A stretch of DNA of 64,000 nt from JAOPZW01 sp963764585 (GTDB lineage Bacteria > Actinomycetota > Thermoleophilia > Solirubrobacterales > Solirubrobacteraceae), in NCBI GenBank assembly GCA_963764585.1, contig CAVXTB010000003.1:372001-436000 (forward strand), in the 5' to 3' direction. The first letter of the stretch is position 1. Each line of letters begins with the position of its first letter. The notes under the pieces were generated by a model that had not been told where the DNA came from, did not search any database, and worked only from the letters and a program-made list of their open reading frames with translations. The position numbers and the translations under genes were made by a program. Positions 24,342 to 32,057 of the stretch are shown here, one piece after another.

Positions 24342-25274
24342 TTGAGCGCTCCCGAGCCCACCGCGAGGATCCGTGCGGTACTGGTCGGCGTCGACCGATA
24401 CGAGCGCCCCGACGTCCCGACTCTCCGCGGCTGCGTCAACGACGTGGCGCTCGTCCGGATGCTGCTCAAGCAGTACTTCGACGTCCCCAACGAGGACCTC
24501 CGGGTCGTCGTCAACGAGCGCGCGACGAAGCAGAACATCCTGCATCGTCTGGAGGACATGATCGGGCGGTCGCAGCCCGGTGAGGTCCTGGTCTTCTACT
24601 TCTCGGGCCACGGATCGCAGATCCGCGATCGCGACGGCGACGAGCTGGCCGACTCGCTCGACGAGGTCATCTGCCCGTACGACATGGACTGGGATCGCCG
24701 CACGTACATCAGCGACGACGACATCGAGGAGCGGTTCGCGACCCTTCCGCCCGAGGTGCTGCTGGAGGCGTTCTTCGACTGCTGCTTCTGGGGTGCGGGC
24801 CCGCGAGGCATCCGGTCGCAGCCCCGTGAGGCGGCTCTGCGCCCCGATGTGCGCCACCTCCCGCCGCCCTTCGACATCGCTGCGCGCATCGAGGGCGAAG
24901 AGGAGAGCCTCAAGCGCCGGCGCCTCGGGTACTCGGACTCGTTCACCCAGCTGCGCAACGTCGCATGGGGCGCGTCGCAGGAAGGCCAGGAGTCGACCGA
25001 GGACCTCATCGACGGTCAGGTCAACGGGATCTTCACCTACTGGGGCTGTCGCTTCATCGCGGAGAACATCGAGCGGATCGACAGGCTCGCGTACACGCGC
25101 GAGGAGCTGCTGGAGGAGGTGCGGGCGTACCTGCACCAGCTCGGGTACGCCCAGACACCGGAGCTGTCGGCGCCCGGCGAGCTGCGGGCCTGGGCGCCGC
25201 TCCTGCCCGATCCGGAGTGGGGCGCGTGGGTGGAAGTCGGTTCGCTGGGGCGGGGCCGCGCGCCGGGGCGGTAG
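24342..25274 (+). CDS. Metacaspase-like protease (peptidase C14)
   Basis: A 310-residue single-domain caspase-fold protein. H90 in YFSGHGSQ and C148 in FFDCCFWG form the catalytic dyad expected of metacaspases; RAVLVGVDRY (first strand), the acidic segment DEVICPYDMDWDRRTYISDDDI and NVAWGASQEGQES with NGIFTYW are the other family landmarks. Metacaspases usually cleave after Arg or Lys. In place of the common DSCHSG active-site sequence this protein has DCCFWG. TTG at 24342 is the only start that keeps the first strand; there is no clear Shine-Dalgarno. It is divergent from the cyclase/capsid-fold operon, 98 nt away, and may act on it. Confidence 0.85.
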   Translation: MSAPEPTARIRAVLVGVDRYERPDVPTLRGCVNDVALVRMLLKQYFDVPNEDLRVVVNERATKQNILHRLEDMIGRSQPGEVLVFYFSGHGSQIRDRDGDELADSLDEVICPYDMDWDRRTYISDDDIEERFATLPPEVLLEAFFDCCFWGAGPRGIRSQPREAALRPDVRHLPPPFDIAARIEGEEESLKRRRLGYSDSFTQLRNVAWGASQEGQESTEDLIDGQVNGIFTYWGCRFIAENIERIDRLAYTREELLEEVRAYLHQLGYAQTPELSAPGELRAWAPLLPDPEWGAWVEVGSLGRGRAPGR

Positions 25275-25280
25275 GCCGCG

Positions 25281-26060
25281 CTAGGGCCGGGCGACCGCGA
25301 AGTCGCGCTCGATCGACTCCGCCGTGGCCCGCAGCGAGGGCAGCAGCGCGCGGCGCAGCGTGGCGACCGTGATGCGCCCGGCGTGGGCGCCGACGTTGGC
25401 CGCGGCGATCACGCGCCCGGCGGCGTCGCGGATCGGCGCGGCCACCGAGCGAAGGCCGCGCTCGAGCTCCTGGTCGACGAGCGCGAAGTGCTGGCGGCGG
25501 ACCCGTTCGAGCTCGCGGCGCAGCTGCGGCGCATCGACGAGCGTCGCGGGCGTGAGCGCCTGCAGCTCCACGCGGCCGAGGTAGCCGTCGAGGTCGGCGT
25601 CGCTGAGGTCGGCCAGCAGCACGCGCCCCACGCACGTCGCGTACGCCGGCAGGCGGGTGCCGACCGGCATGGCGACGTTCATGATCCGCGCCGGCGCGAC
25701 GCGCGCGACGCACAGCGTCTCGTCGCCGTCGAGGACCGAGACCGAGCAGAACTCGTCGGTGTCGTGCATGAGCTGCTGCAGGTGCGGCCGCGCGATGTCG
25801 GGCAGCGCGAGGCCCGACCGGTAGCCGTGGCCGAGCGAGAGGACCTTAGGCGTCAGCGTGTAGTGGCGGTCGTCGAGGCGAAGGTAGCCGAGGCGCTCGA
25901 GCGTCATCAGCGTGCGGCGGGCGCTCGCGCGCGTGGCGTGCAGATCGCGCGCGGCCTCGGCGAGCGTCATCCCCGGGCCGGGGTGGCCGAGCGCGCGGAT
26001 CACCGCCAGCCCGCGCTCGATCGAGCGCACGAAGTCGCGGTCGCCGGCGTCCGTCCCCAT
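25281..26060 (-). CDS. IclR family transcriptional regulator
   Basis: A 259-residue repressor/activator: N-terminal winged helix (VRSIERGLAVIRALGHPGPGMTLAEAARDLHATRASARRTLMTLERLGYL) and C-terminal effector domain (DEFCSVSVLDGDETLCVARV, PAYATCVGRVLLADLS, VDQELERGLRSVAAPIRD). The PcaR/PobR-like sequence suggests an aromatic effector. ATG at 26060 is preferred over one 36 nt upstream. A dyad GTCAAACCAAGATTTGAC lies 31 nt upstream. It converges with the metacaspase gene with only 6 nt between stops and is probably the controller of the aryl-CoA genes downstream. Confidence 0.9.
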   Translation of the reverse strand: MGTDAGDRDFVRSIERGLAVIRALGHPGPGMTLAEAARDLHATRASARRTLMTLERLGYLRLDDRHYTLTPKVLSLGHGYRSGLALPDIARPHLQQLMHDTDEFCSVSVLDGDETLCVARVAPARIMNVAMPVGTRLPAYATCVGRVLLADLSDADLDGYLGRVELQALTPATLVDAPQLRRELERVRRQHFALVDQELERGLRSVAAPIRDAAGRVIAAANVGAHAGRITVATLRRALLPSLRATAESIERDFAVARP

Positions 26061-26091
26061 CGACCGACCGTAGTGGGCTCGGCTGCGCCGT

Positions 26092-26109
26092 GTCAAACCA
26101 AGATTTGAC
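26092..26109. promoter_or_regulatory. Dyad operator upstream of IclR gene
   Basis: GTCAAA (26092-26097) and TTTGAC (26104-26109) are perfect inverted half-sites separated by 6 nt, located just upstream of the IclR start on its strand. Size and position suit an autoregulatory IclR site. The rest of the 105-nt gap to the GntR gene holds another weak dyad around AGATCT but no gene. Confidence 0.5.
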
Positions 26110-26165
26110 TTGTTCTACCCCCGTCAGGCCCGAGTATCAGGGACCCGAACAAATAGATCTGACAT

Positions 26166-26891
26166 TTACCGGTCCTCGATGCGGCGCACCATGCTCACGA
26201 GGTCCTGCACGTAGACGATGTGCTCGCGCATGGCGCGCTCGGCGGCGTCGGGGTCGCCGCGCTCGATCGCGCGGACGATGTCCTCGTGCTGCTGGCGGGC
26301 GACGTCCTGGACGACCACCGGCTCGATCAGGTCCCTGATCGTCGGCTGCAGGACCTCGGCGACCCATTGCACGAACGCCGCCACGAGCCGGTTGCCCGCG
26401 ATGCGCGCGATCACCGCGTGCAGCTCGTCGTCGTTGTCGCCGACCTCCGCCCAGTCCTCGGGGGTCTGCTCGAGGAGCGCGCGCAGCGCGGCGAGGTCGT
26501 CGTCGTCGGCCCGCAGCGCGGCAAGCCCGGCCAGCGGCACCTCGAGCAGCAGCCGGCTCTCGAGCAGCTCGTCGATGTCGATGACGCGCGCCGAGAGCAT
26601 GTCGGCGACCGACTCGCTGACGCTGCGCGCGATGCCCTCCTCCGGCGTCGCGGCGACGAAGATGCCCCCGCCGCGGCCCTTCGACGCGCGGATGAGGTGC
26701 GAGCTGGCCAGCAGGCGCAGCGCCTCGCGCAGGGTCGGGCGGCTGACCCCGAACTGGCGCGCGAGGTCCTCCTCGCGGCCGAGGCGGTCGCCGGGCCGCA
26801 GGCGCTCCCTGCTGACGTGGGCGCGGATCTCGGCGGCGACCTTGTCGCTCGCGCCCCGCGACTGGGGGCGCTGCGGCTGGCGCGCCGTCAT
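26166..26891 (-). CDS. GntR/FadR family transcriptional regulator
   Basis: A 241-residue regulator with an N-terminal winged helix (DKVAAEIRAHVSRERLRPGDRLGREEDLARQFGVSRPTLREALRLL) and an all-helical FCD ligand domain (ESRLLLEVPLAGLAALRADDDDL, ELHAVIARIAGNRLV, QHEDIVRAIERGDPDAAERAMREHI), whose Asp and His residues usually bind a metal and an organic acid. The ATG overlaps the stop of the upstream ligase gene by 4 nt, so it is in an operon with it and probably senses the ligase substrate or product. Confidence 0.9.
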   Translation of the reverse strand: MTARQPQRPQSRGASDKVAAEIRAHVSRERLRPGDRLGREEDLARQFGVSRPTLREALRLLASSHLIRASKGRGGGIFVAATPEEGIARSVSESVADMLSARVIDIDELLESRLLLEVPLAGLAALRADDDDLAALRALLEQTPEDWAEVGDNDDELHAVIARIAGNRLVAAFVQWVAEVLQPTIRDLIEPVVVQDVARQQHEDIVRAIERGDPDAAERAMREHIVYVQDLVSMVRRIEDR

Positions 26892-28183
26892 CGCGACCGG
26901 TGCCCCGCGGCGGCCGCGCGCGGCCGCAGGTCCTCGACGCGTCGCGCCTTGCCGAGCTGCTCGGGCAGGATCCCGGGCCTGACCGGCACGAGCCGCACGC
27001 GCAGGCCCAGGCGCTGGCGCATCCGCGCCTGGATCGCCCGCGCCTCGAGCGGCTGGGACAGCTCGACCTCGATCTTGATCTCGTCCATCGCGCGCGGGTC
27101 GGTGTAGAAGGTGATGCGGAACTCGCCGACGCCCTGGGACTCGCGCAGGATCTGCTCGATCGCCGACGGGAAGACGTTCATGCCGCGGATGACGACCATG
27201 TCGTCGGTGCGGCCGAGGATGCCGCGCGGCAGCCAGCGGCCGGGGTGGCCGGCGGGGCACGGCTCCGTGTGGTGGTCGACGACGTCGCCGGTCGCGTAGC
27301 GCAGGACGGGGAAGCCGACGCGGCCCAGCGCGGTCACCACGAGCTCGCCCTCGGCGCCGGGCGCCACCGGCTCGCCGCTGTGGGGATCGAGCAGCTCGCA
27401 GATGAACTCGTCCTCGGCGAGGTGCAGGCCGCCGGCGGCCGCGCACGGGTAGGCGAACGGGCCGACCTCGGTCAGCCCGGCGTGGTCGAAGCAGCGCGCG
27501 CTCCAATCGCTCTCGATGCGGTCGCGAACGGCCGGCAGCGATCCGCCGGGCTCGCCGGTGCACACGATGCGCTGCACGGACTGGAACGCGTCGGTCAGCG
27601 CCTGACGGTGCGCGACCTGCGCGAGGTGCAGCGCGTAGCTCGGCGTGCACGCGATCGCGGTCGCTTCGTAGTCGCGAACGGTCTGCAGCCGCTGCACCGA
27701 GTCCATGCCGCCCAGCGGGATGACCATGGCGCCGACCGCGCTGACGCCCGCGTAGGTCGCCCAGAACGGGACGTAGGGGCCGAACGAGTAGGCGAGGACC
27801 ACGCGATCGCCTGCCCCGATGCCGGTCGCGCGCAGGACGCGCGCGAGCCCGCGCGTCCACCATTCCCAGTCCTCGGGCGTCTCGAGCACGCGCAGCGTCG
27901 CGCCCGTCGTGCCGCTCGTCTGGTGCAGATGCGTGTAGCGCTCGAGCTCGTGGGTGAGGTTGGTCCCGAACGGCGGGTGCGCGGCCTGGTCGGCGAGCAG
28001 GTCGTCCTTGTGCGTGAGCGGCAGCGTGGCGAGCTGGTCGAGGTCGGCCAGCCGTGTGACGCCCACGCGCTCGCGCTGGAAGGCGTTGGACGCGGTGACG
28101 CGTTCCAGGAGCGCGTTGAGCCGCTCGAGCCGGTCGCCCGAGGCACCGTCGGCGAGGCTGGACGCGCGCGTTGTCGACTCCAC
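26888..28183 (-). CDS. Phenylacetate-CoA ligase-like aryl-CoA ligase (PaaK family)
   Basis: A 431-residue ANL-superfamily ligase of PaaK size. The P-loop is HQTSGTTGATLRV, the acyl-binding and adenylation motifs are TPSYALHLA and HAGLTEVGPFAYPC, the hinge is RYATGDVV and LGRTDDMVVIRGMNVFPSAIEQIL is the C-terminal domain start. It activates an aryl- or arylacetic acid to its CoA thioester with ATP, in the cytoplasm. GTG start at 28183. It precedes and overlaps the GntR gene. Substrate cannot be told from sequence alone. Confidence 0.85.
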   Translation of the reverse strand: MESTTRASSLADGASGDRLERLNALLERVTASNAFQRERVGVTRLADLDQLATLPLTHKDDLLADQAAHPPFGTNLTHELERYTHLHQTSGTTGATLRVLETPEDWEWWTRGLARVLRATGIGAGDRVVLAYSFGPYVPFWATYAGVSAVGAMVIPLGGMDSVQRLQTVRDYEATAIACTPSYALHLAQVAHRQALTDAFQSVQRIVCTGEPGGSLPAVRDRIESDWSARCFDHAGLTEVGPFAYPCAAAGGLHLAEDEFICELLDPHSGEPVAPGAEGELVVTALGRVGFPVLRYATGDVVDHHTEPCPAGHPGRWLPRGILGRTDDMVVIRGMNVFPSAIEQILRESQGVGEFRITFYTDPRAMDEIKIEVELSQPLEARAIQARMRQRLGLRVRLVPVRPGILPEQLGKARRVEDLRPRAAAAGHRSR

Positions 28184-28213
28184 CTAAGCGACAGCCTAGC
28201 CTTAGCTCTGGAC

Positions 28214-28279
28214 CCGCCGGTGACGACACCGAGCACCGGCGGCCGGCGTGCGCTGCGTTTGGAGAGAAGCACGCCGGCC
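28214..28279. repeat. Two overlapping, mutually exclusive hairpins
   Basis: Arms 28214-28222 and 28234-28242 (CCGCCGGTG/CACCGGCGG, 9 bp) overlap by 2 nt with arms 28241-28251 and 28269-28279 (GGCCGGCGTGC/GCACGCCGGCC, 11 bp). They fill the 224-nt gap between the amidohydrolase stop and the ligase start, both read leftward. A terminator for the amidohydrolase is simplest. A small dyad GTTGC-AAA-GCAAC is also present at 28336-28348. No gene is seen in this gap. Confidence 0.45.
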
Positions 28280-28407
28280 ACCGAAGGGGGGTGGGAGCAC
28301 GGTAATGGCCCGTGCCGGGCCACGTTAGGCCTTCGGTTGCAAAGCAACTGCCGATCTGAACCTTCGAGGAGGACGGGGCCGATGGTCGCGCGAGCGCGCG
28401 TTCTACG

Positions 28408-29271
28408 TCACGCTCGATCGAGCCCGAGCAGCCGCGCCGCGTTCTCCTTGAGGATCTTCGGGCGCACCTCGGGCTTGATGTCGAGCGTGTCGAAGTCGGC
28501 CAGCCAGCGCTCGGGCGTCAGCGCCGGGTAGTCGGTGCCGAAGAGCACCTTGTCCTTCAGCAGCGTGTTGGCGTAGCGCACGAGCTGGGGTGGGAAGTAC
28601 TTCGGCGACCAGCCGGAGAGGTCGATGTAGACCTGCGGCTTGTGGACGGCGATCGACAGTGCCTCGTCCTGCCACGGCACCGACGGGTGGGCCATGATGA
28701 TCGGCATGTCGGGGAAGTCGGCGGCGACCTCGTCGAGGTGGATCGGGTTGGAGTACTTCAGGAGGATCCCGCCGCCGCCGCGCTGGCCCGAGCCGACTGC
28801 GGTCTGGCCGGTGTGGAACACGGCCGGCAGCCCGGCCTCGGCGATCGCCTCGTAGAGCGGGTAGGCCAGGCGGTCGTCGGGGAAGAAGTGCTGCAGGCTG
28901 GGGTGGAACTTGAAGCCGCGCACGTCGAAGTCGGCGATGAGCCGCCTCGCGGTCGCGGCGGCCTCGGCGCCGCGGTTGGGGTCGATGCTCGCGAAGGGGA
29001 TCAGCGTGTCGCGCTCGTCCTGCGCGAGCTCGAGGATCTCCTCGTTGCTCACCGGCGCGCCCCAGCGCACCGAATCGACCATGAAGGCGACGCACGCCAT
29101 GCTGCGCTCGCGGTAGTAGGCCGCGAGCTGCGGCACCGACATGAGCGCGTCAGAGCCGAAGACCTTGCCCACGGCCGCCTCTGGCGAGTCCTCGGGGAAC
29201 CTGTGTCCCCGGGTCGAGACGTGCACGTGGGTGTGCACGTCGATGGCCACGAGCGCGTCGACGTCGATCAC
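28408..29271 (-). CDS. Amidohydrolase 2 family (ACMSD-like) protein
   Basis: A 287-residue TIM-barrel metal hydrolase/decarboxylase. HTHVHV near residue 13 gives the first zinc ligands, GFKFHPSLQHF and IIMAHPSVPW the middle His residues, and LFGTDYPAL the final Asp. Family members decarboxylate or hydrate aromatic-derived acids such as gamma-resorcylate or ACMS. GTG start at 29271. It is divergent from an LLM flavin oxidoreductase across a palindromic operator, so both are probably induced together. Confidence 0.8.
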   Translation of the reverse strand: MIDVDALVAIDVHTHVHVSTRGHRFPEDSPEAAVGKVFGSDALMSVPQLAAYYRERSMACVAFMVDSVRWGAPVSNEEILELAQDERDTLIPFASIDPNRGAEAAATARRLIADFDVRGFKFHPSLQHFFPDDRLAYPLYEAIAEAGLPAVFHTGQTAVGSGQRGGGGILLKYSNPIHLDEVAADFPDMPIIMAHPSVPWQDEALSIAVHKPQVYIDLSGWSPKYFPPQLVRYANTLLKDKVLFGTDYPALTPERWLADFDTLDIKPEVRPKILKENAARLLGLDRA

Positions 29272-29297
29272 GCGCGGAGTATGTCTGATGGCGAAGG

Positions 29298-29315
29298 TAG
29301 TTGTGCACGCAACTA
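29298..29315. promoter_or_regulatory. MarR-like palindrome between divergent genes
   Basis: TAGTTG (29298-29303) and CAACTA (29310-29315) are perfect inverted half-sites around TGCACG; this resembles typical MarR-family sites. The likely -10 of the LLM gene, TACTCT (29321-29326), lies 8 nt before its ATG, implying a leaderless transcript. No MarR gene is adjacent; the ArsR-type protein at 30367-30753 or a distant regulator could bind. Confidence 0.55.
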
Positions 29316-29333
29316 TCTGCTACTCTGTGCGCA

Positions 29334-30377
29334 ATGGAACTCGGAATCGCCACCTTCGCCGACCTCGGCTCGGGCATCAGCCCCGAGCAGCGCATGCGCA
29401 ACCTCATGGAGGAGGTGCAGCTCGCCGACGAGCTGGGCCTCGACGTGTTCGCAATCGGCGAGCACCACCGCCAGGACTTCCTGATCTCATCGCCGGCGGT
29501 CGCGCTGGCGGCCGCCGCGGTGACGACGCAGCGCATCCGCCTGTCGAGCGCCGTGACCGTCCTGAGCTCCGACGACCCCGTCCGCGTCTTCCAGCAGTTC
29601 GCCGAGATCGACCTGCTCTCGGGCGGGCGCGCCGAGATCATGGCCGGCCGCGGATCGTTCATCGAGTCCTTCCCGCTGTTCGGCTACGACCTCGACGACT
29701 ACGACGACCTCTTCGCCGAGAAGCTCGACCTGCTGCTTGCGATCCGCGAGCAGACGCACGTCACGTGGTCGGGCCGCCATCGCGCGCCGCTGAACGACGT
29801 GGGCATCTGGCCGCGCCCGGTGCAGGACCCGCTGCCGGTGTGGGTGGCGGTCGGCGGCTCGCCGCAGTCGGTCGTGCGGGCGGGCTCGTGGGGCCTGCCG
29901 CTGACGATCGCGATCATCGGCGGCCAGCCCGAGCGCTTCGTCCCGCTCGTCGACCTGTATCGCGAGGCGGCGAGCGCGGCCGGTCAGGACCCCGAGCAGA
30001 TCAAGCTCGCCATCAACACCCACGCGTTCGTCGGCCCCACGGTCGCGGAGGCTGACGCGGCGTTCGCCGCGCCCTACCTGGCGATGATGAACCGCATCGG
30101 CCGCGAGCGCGGCTGGCCGCCCTCGGGGCAGGCCGAGTACGAGGCGCTGCGCTCGCCGCGCGGGGCGCTGGCCGTCGGCACGCCCGAGCAGGTCGCCGAG
30201 AAGGTCCTGTTCGAGCACGAGCTGTTCGGCAACGACCGCTACGTCGGGCAGATGAGCGTCGGCGCGGTCGAGCACCGCGACGTGCTGCGCTCGATGGAGC
30301 TCTTCGGCACCGAGGTCGCGCCGCTCGTGCGCGCCGAGGTGGCGCGCCGCGAAGCCGGCGCCGCCGTCAGCGCGTAA
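29334..30377 (+). CDS. LLM class flavin-dependent oxidoreductase
   Basis: A 347-residue luciferase-like monooxygenase TIM barrel. Family marks: ELGIATFADLG at the first strand, FAIGEHHRQDFLISSP, VTVLSSDDPVRVFQQFAEIDLLSGGRAEIMAGRGSF and WVAVGGSPQSVVRAGSWG. Such enzymes use reduced FMN or F420 on small molecules with O2. The N-terminal Met at 29334 is the natural start; no Shine-Dalgarno is visible but a -10 lies just upstream. Its end overlaps the convergent ArsR gene by 11 nt. Substrate unknown; the context suggests an aromatic or aliphatic catabolite. Confidence 0.85.
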   Translation: MELGIATFADLGSGISPEQRMRNLMEEVQLADELGLDVFAIGEHHRQDFLISSPAVALAAAAVTTQRIRLSSAVTVLSSDDPVRVFQQFAEIDLLSGGRAEIMAGRGSFIESFPLFGYDLDDYDDLFAEKLDLLLAIREQTHVTWSGRHRAPLNDVGIWPRPVQDPLPVWVAVGGSPQSVVRAGSWGLPLTIAIIGGQPERFVPLVDLYREAASAAGQDPEQIKLAINTHAFVGPTVAEADAAFAAPYLAMMNRIGRERGWPPSGQAEYEALRSPRGALAVGTPEQVAEKVLFEHELFGNDRYVGQMSVGAVEHRDVLRSMELFGTEVAPLVRAEVARREAGAAVSA

Positions 30378-30753
30378 GGACGTCGACGAGGCCCGGGAAG
30401 CGGGCTTCGAGGTCGGCGCGGCGCAGCGAGATCAGCCGCTGCGTGCCGACCGCGCGCGTGCGCGTCACGCCGGCCTCGCGCAGCAGGCGCAGGTGATAGG
30501 AGCTGGTCGAGTCGGGCAGCCCCAGGAGGTCGGAGAGCTCGCCGCACGGGAGCTCGCGACCGTCGGCCAGCACGCGGACGATCTCGAGCCGCAGCCGATC
30601 GCCGAGCGTGCGCATGATCGTGGCGAGGTCGAACGCCGCCACGTCGGGGTGGGGGATCTTCTCGCGCCCGCCGGCGGGCACCGCGGCGCGCACGTCGGCC
30701 CGGCTCACCTCACGCCCGGCCCGCTTCTCGCGTTGATTCGCTGGTGCAGCCAT
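30367..30753 (-). CDS. ArsR-like winged-helix regulator
   Basis: A 128-residue regulator with the helix-turn-helix of ArsR/HTH_20 proteins: LATIMRTLGDRLRLEIVRVLADG, then LSDLLGLPDSTSSYHLRLLREAGVTRTRAVGTQRLISLRRADLE. No metal-binding Cys pair is present, so a small organic effector is more likely. Divergent from an MFS gene across a perfect dyad; a promoter TTGGAA/CATAGT would put the transcript start close to its ATG. Overlaps the LLM gene end by 11 nt. Confidence 0.85.
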   Translation of the reverse strand: MAAPANQREKRAGREVSRADVRAAVPAGGREKIPHPDVAAFDLATIMRTLGDRLRLEIVRVLADGRELPCGELSDLLGLPDSTSSYHLRLLREAGVTRTRAVGTQRLISLRRADLEARFPGLVDVLTR

Positions 30754-30779
30754 GACGACTATGGTACAACCTTTGAAAG

Positions 30780-30795
30780 TTCCAAGACATTGGAA
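30780..30795. promoter_or_regulatory. ArsR operator TTCCAAGACATTGGAA
   Basis: A perfect dyad of TTCCAA and TTGGAA with a 4-nt spacer lies midway between the divergent ArsR and MFS starts and overlaps the likely -35 of the ArsR gene. A second small symmetry, CTTTGAAAG, lies at 30771-30779. Autorepression with control of the transporter is the simplest reading. Confidence 0.6.
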
Positions 30796-30821
30796 ATATC
30801 GAAGGAAGGGTCTCCGCTCCC

Positions 30822-32057
30822 ATGCCCGCCACGACCACCCGCACCCGCCCCGCCGCGCAGCGCACGCTGTCGCCCCGGCTGGCCTACGCGCTCGTCGGAG
30901 GCATCATCGGCCTGGCGCTCTTCGCGTCGGGCACCCCGTCGCCGCTGTACGGGATCTACCGCGAGCTGTGGGGCTTCTCGCCCGCCGTGCTCACGCTCGT
31001 CTACGCCACCTACGCGTTCGGCGTGCTCGCCGCGCTGATCCTCGCCGGCCGCGTCTCGGACGAGGTCGGGCGCCGGCCTGTGCTGATCGTCGCGCTCGCG
31101 ACGCTGATCGCGACCACCGTCCTCTTCATGGTGGCCGACTCGGTCGTGTGGCTGTTCTTCGCCCGCGGCCTGCAGGGCCTGGCGACCGGCGCGGCGCTCG
31201 GCGCCGCCAGCGCCGCGCTGCTCGACCTGCACCCGCGCCGCGACCCGGCGGGCGTCGGCCTGACCAACGGCGTCGTGAGCGCGGGCGGCATGGGCCTGGG
31301 CGTGCTCGTCTCGGCGACGCTCGTGCAGCTCCTGCCCGCGCCGCGCGTGCTCCCGTACGCCGCGCTGTTCGTGCTGTTCGCGATCGCGCTGGCCGGCGTG
31401 CTGGCGATGCCCGAGCCCGTCGAGAGCCGGGCCCGCCCGCGCCTGACGCCGCAGCGCCCGAGCGTCCCGTCGGTCGTGCGCCGTCCCTTCTTCCTCGCGG
31501 CCCTCGGCGTGATGTCGTCGTGGTCGATCGGCGGGCTGTTCCTGTCGCTCGGCCCGCAGCTCTCGGCCACCCTCTTCCACACGACCAACCACCTGGTCTC
31601 GGGCGTCCCGGTCTTCGTGCTCGCCGGCTCGGGCGCGATCGGCCAGCTCGTGTTCGGCCGCACTGCGCCGTGGGCCGGCGCGGCCGGCGGGTCGGTGGCG
31701 CTCGCGGCGGGCCTCGTGGTGATCGTCCTCGCCGCGGCGACCGACTCGAGCGCGCTGCTGATCACCGGCGGCGTGGTCGGCGGCCTCGGCTTCGGCGTCG
31801 CGTTCCTCGGCGCGCTGCGCACCCTGTCGGTGGCGATCCCGACCGAGCACCGCGGCGCCGTGATGTCGGCCTTCTACATCGTGGCCTACCTGTCGCTGTC
31901 GCTCCCCGCGGTCGTCGCCGGCTTCGTCGTCACCCCGCTGGGGCTCGAGTCGACGTTCGAGATCTTCGGCAGCGTCGTGGCGGCGGTCGCCCTGCTCGTC
32001 GCGCTCGAGGCGTGGCGCCAGCGGCCTCAGCCGGCCGTGGAGCTCGTCGCAGCGTAG
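30822..32057 (+). CDS. MFS transporter
   Basis: A 411-residue 12-TM major facilitator with the Motif A loop RVSDEVGRRPVLI between TM2 and TM3 and a conserved GAALGAASAALLDLHP segment. It resembles the DHA/MFS_1 group of drug or aromatic-compound transporters. GAAGGAAGGG lies about 12 nt before the ATG. Regulated together with the divergent ArsR-like gene. Its stop lies 31 nt inside the convergent ligase gene. Direction of transport unknown. Confidence 0.85.
   Translation: MPATTTRTRPAAQRTLSPRLAYALVGGIIGLALFASGTPSPLYGIYRELWGFSPAVLTLVYATYAFGVLAALILAGRVSDEVGRRPVLIVALATLIATTVLFMVADSVVWLFFARGLQGLATGAALGAASAALLDLHPRRDPAGVGLTNGVVSAGGMGLGVLVSATLVQLLPAPRVLPYAALFVLFAIALAGVLAMPEPVESRARPRLTPQRPSVPSVVRRPFFLAALGVMSSWSIGGLFLSLGPQLSATLFHTTNHLVSGVPVFVLAGSGAIGQLVFGRTAPWAGAAGGSVALAAGLVVIVLAAATDSSALLITGGVVGGLGFGVAFLGALRTLSVAIPTEHRGAVMSAFYIVAYLSLSLPAVVAGFVVTPLGLESTFEIFGSVVAAVALLVALEAWRQRPQPAVELVAA

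Noticed and set aside
19534..25274. A prophage remnant explanation for the capsid-fold gene
   Set aside because: No terminase, portal, tail, integrase or attachment repeats; base composition is similar to neighbours. It remains possible but unsupported.
26888..28229. Single 687-residue minus-strand protein over GntR and ligase region
   Set aside because: The GntR HTH and the ligase lie in separate frames overlapping by 4 nt; the long frame over the ligase has no motif.
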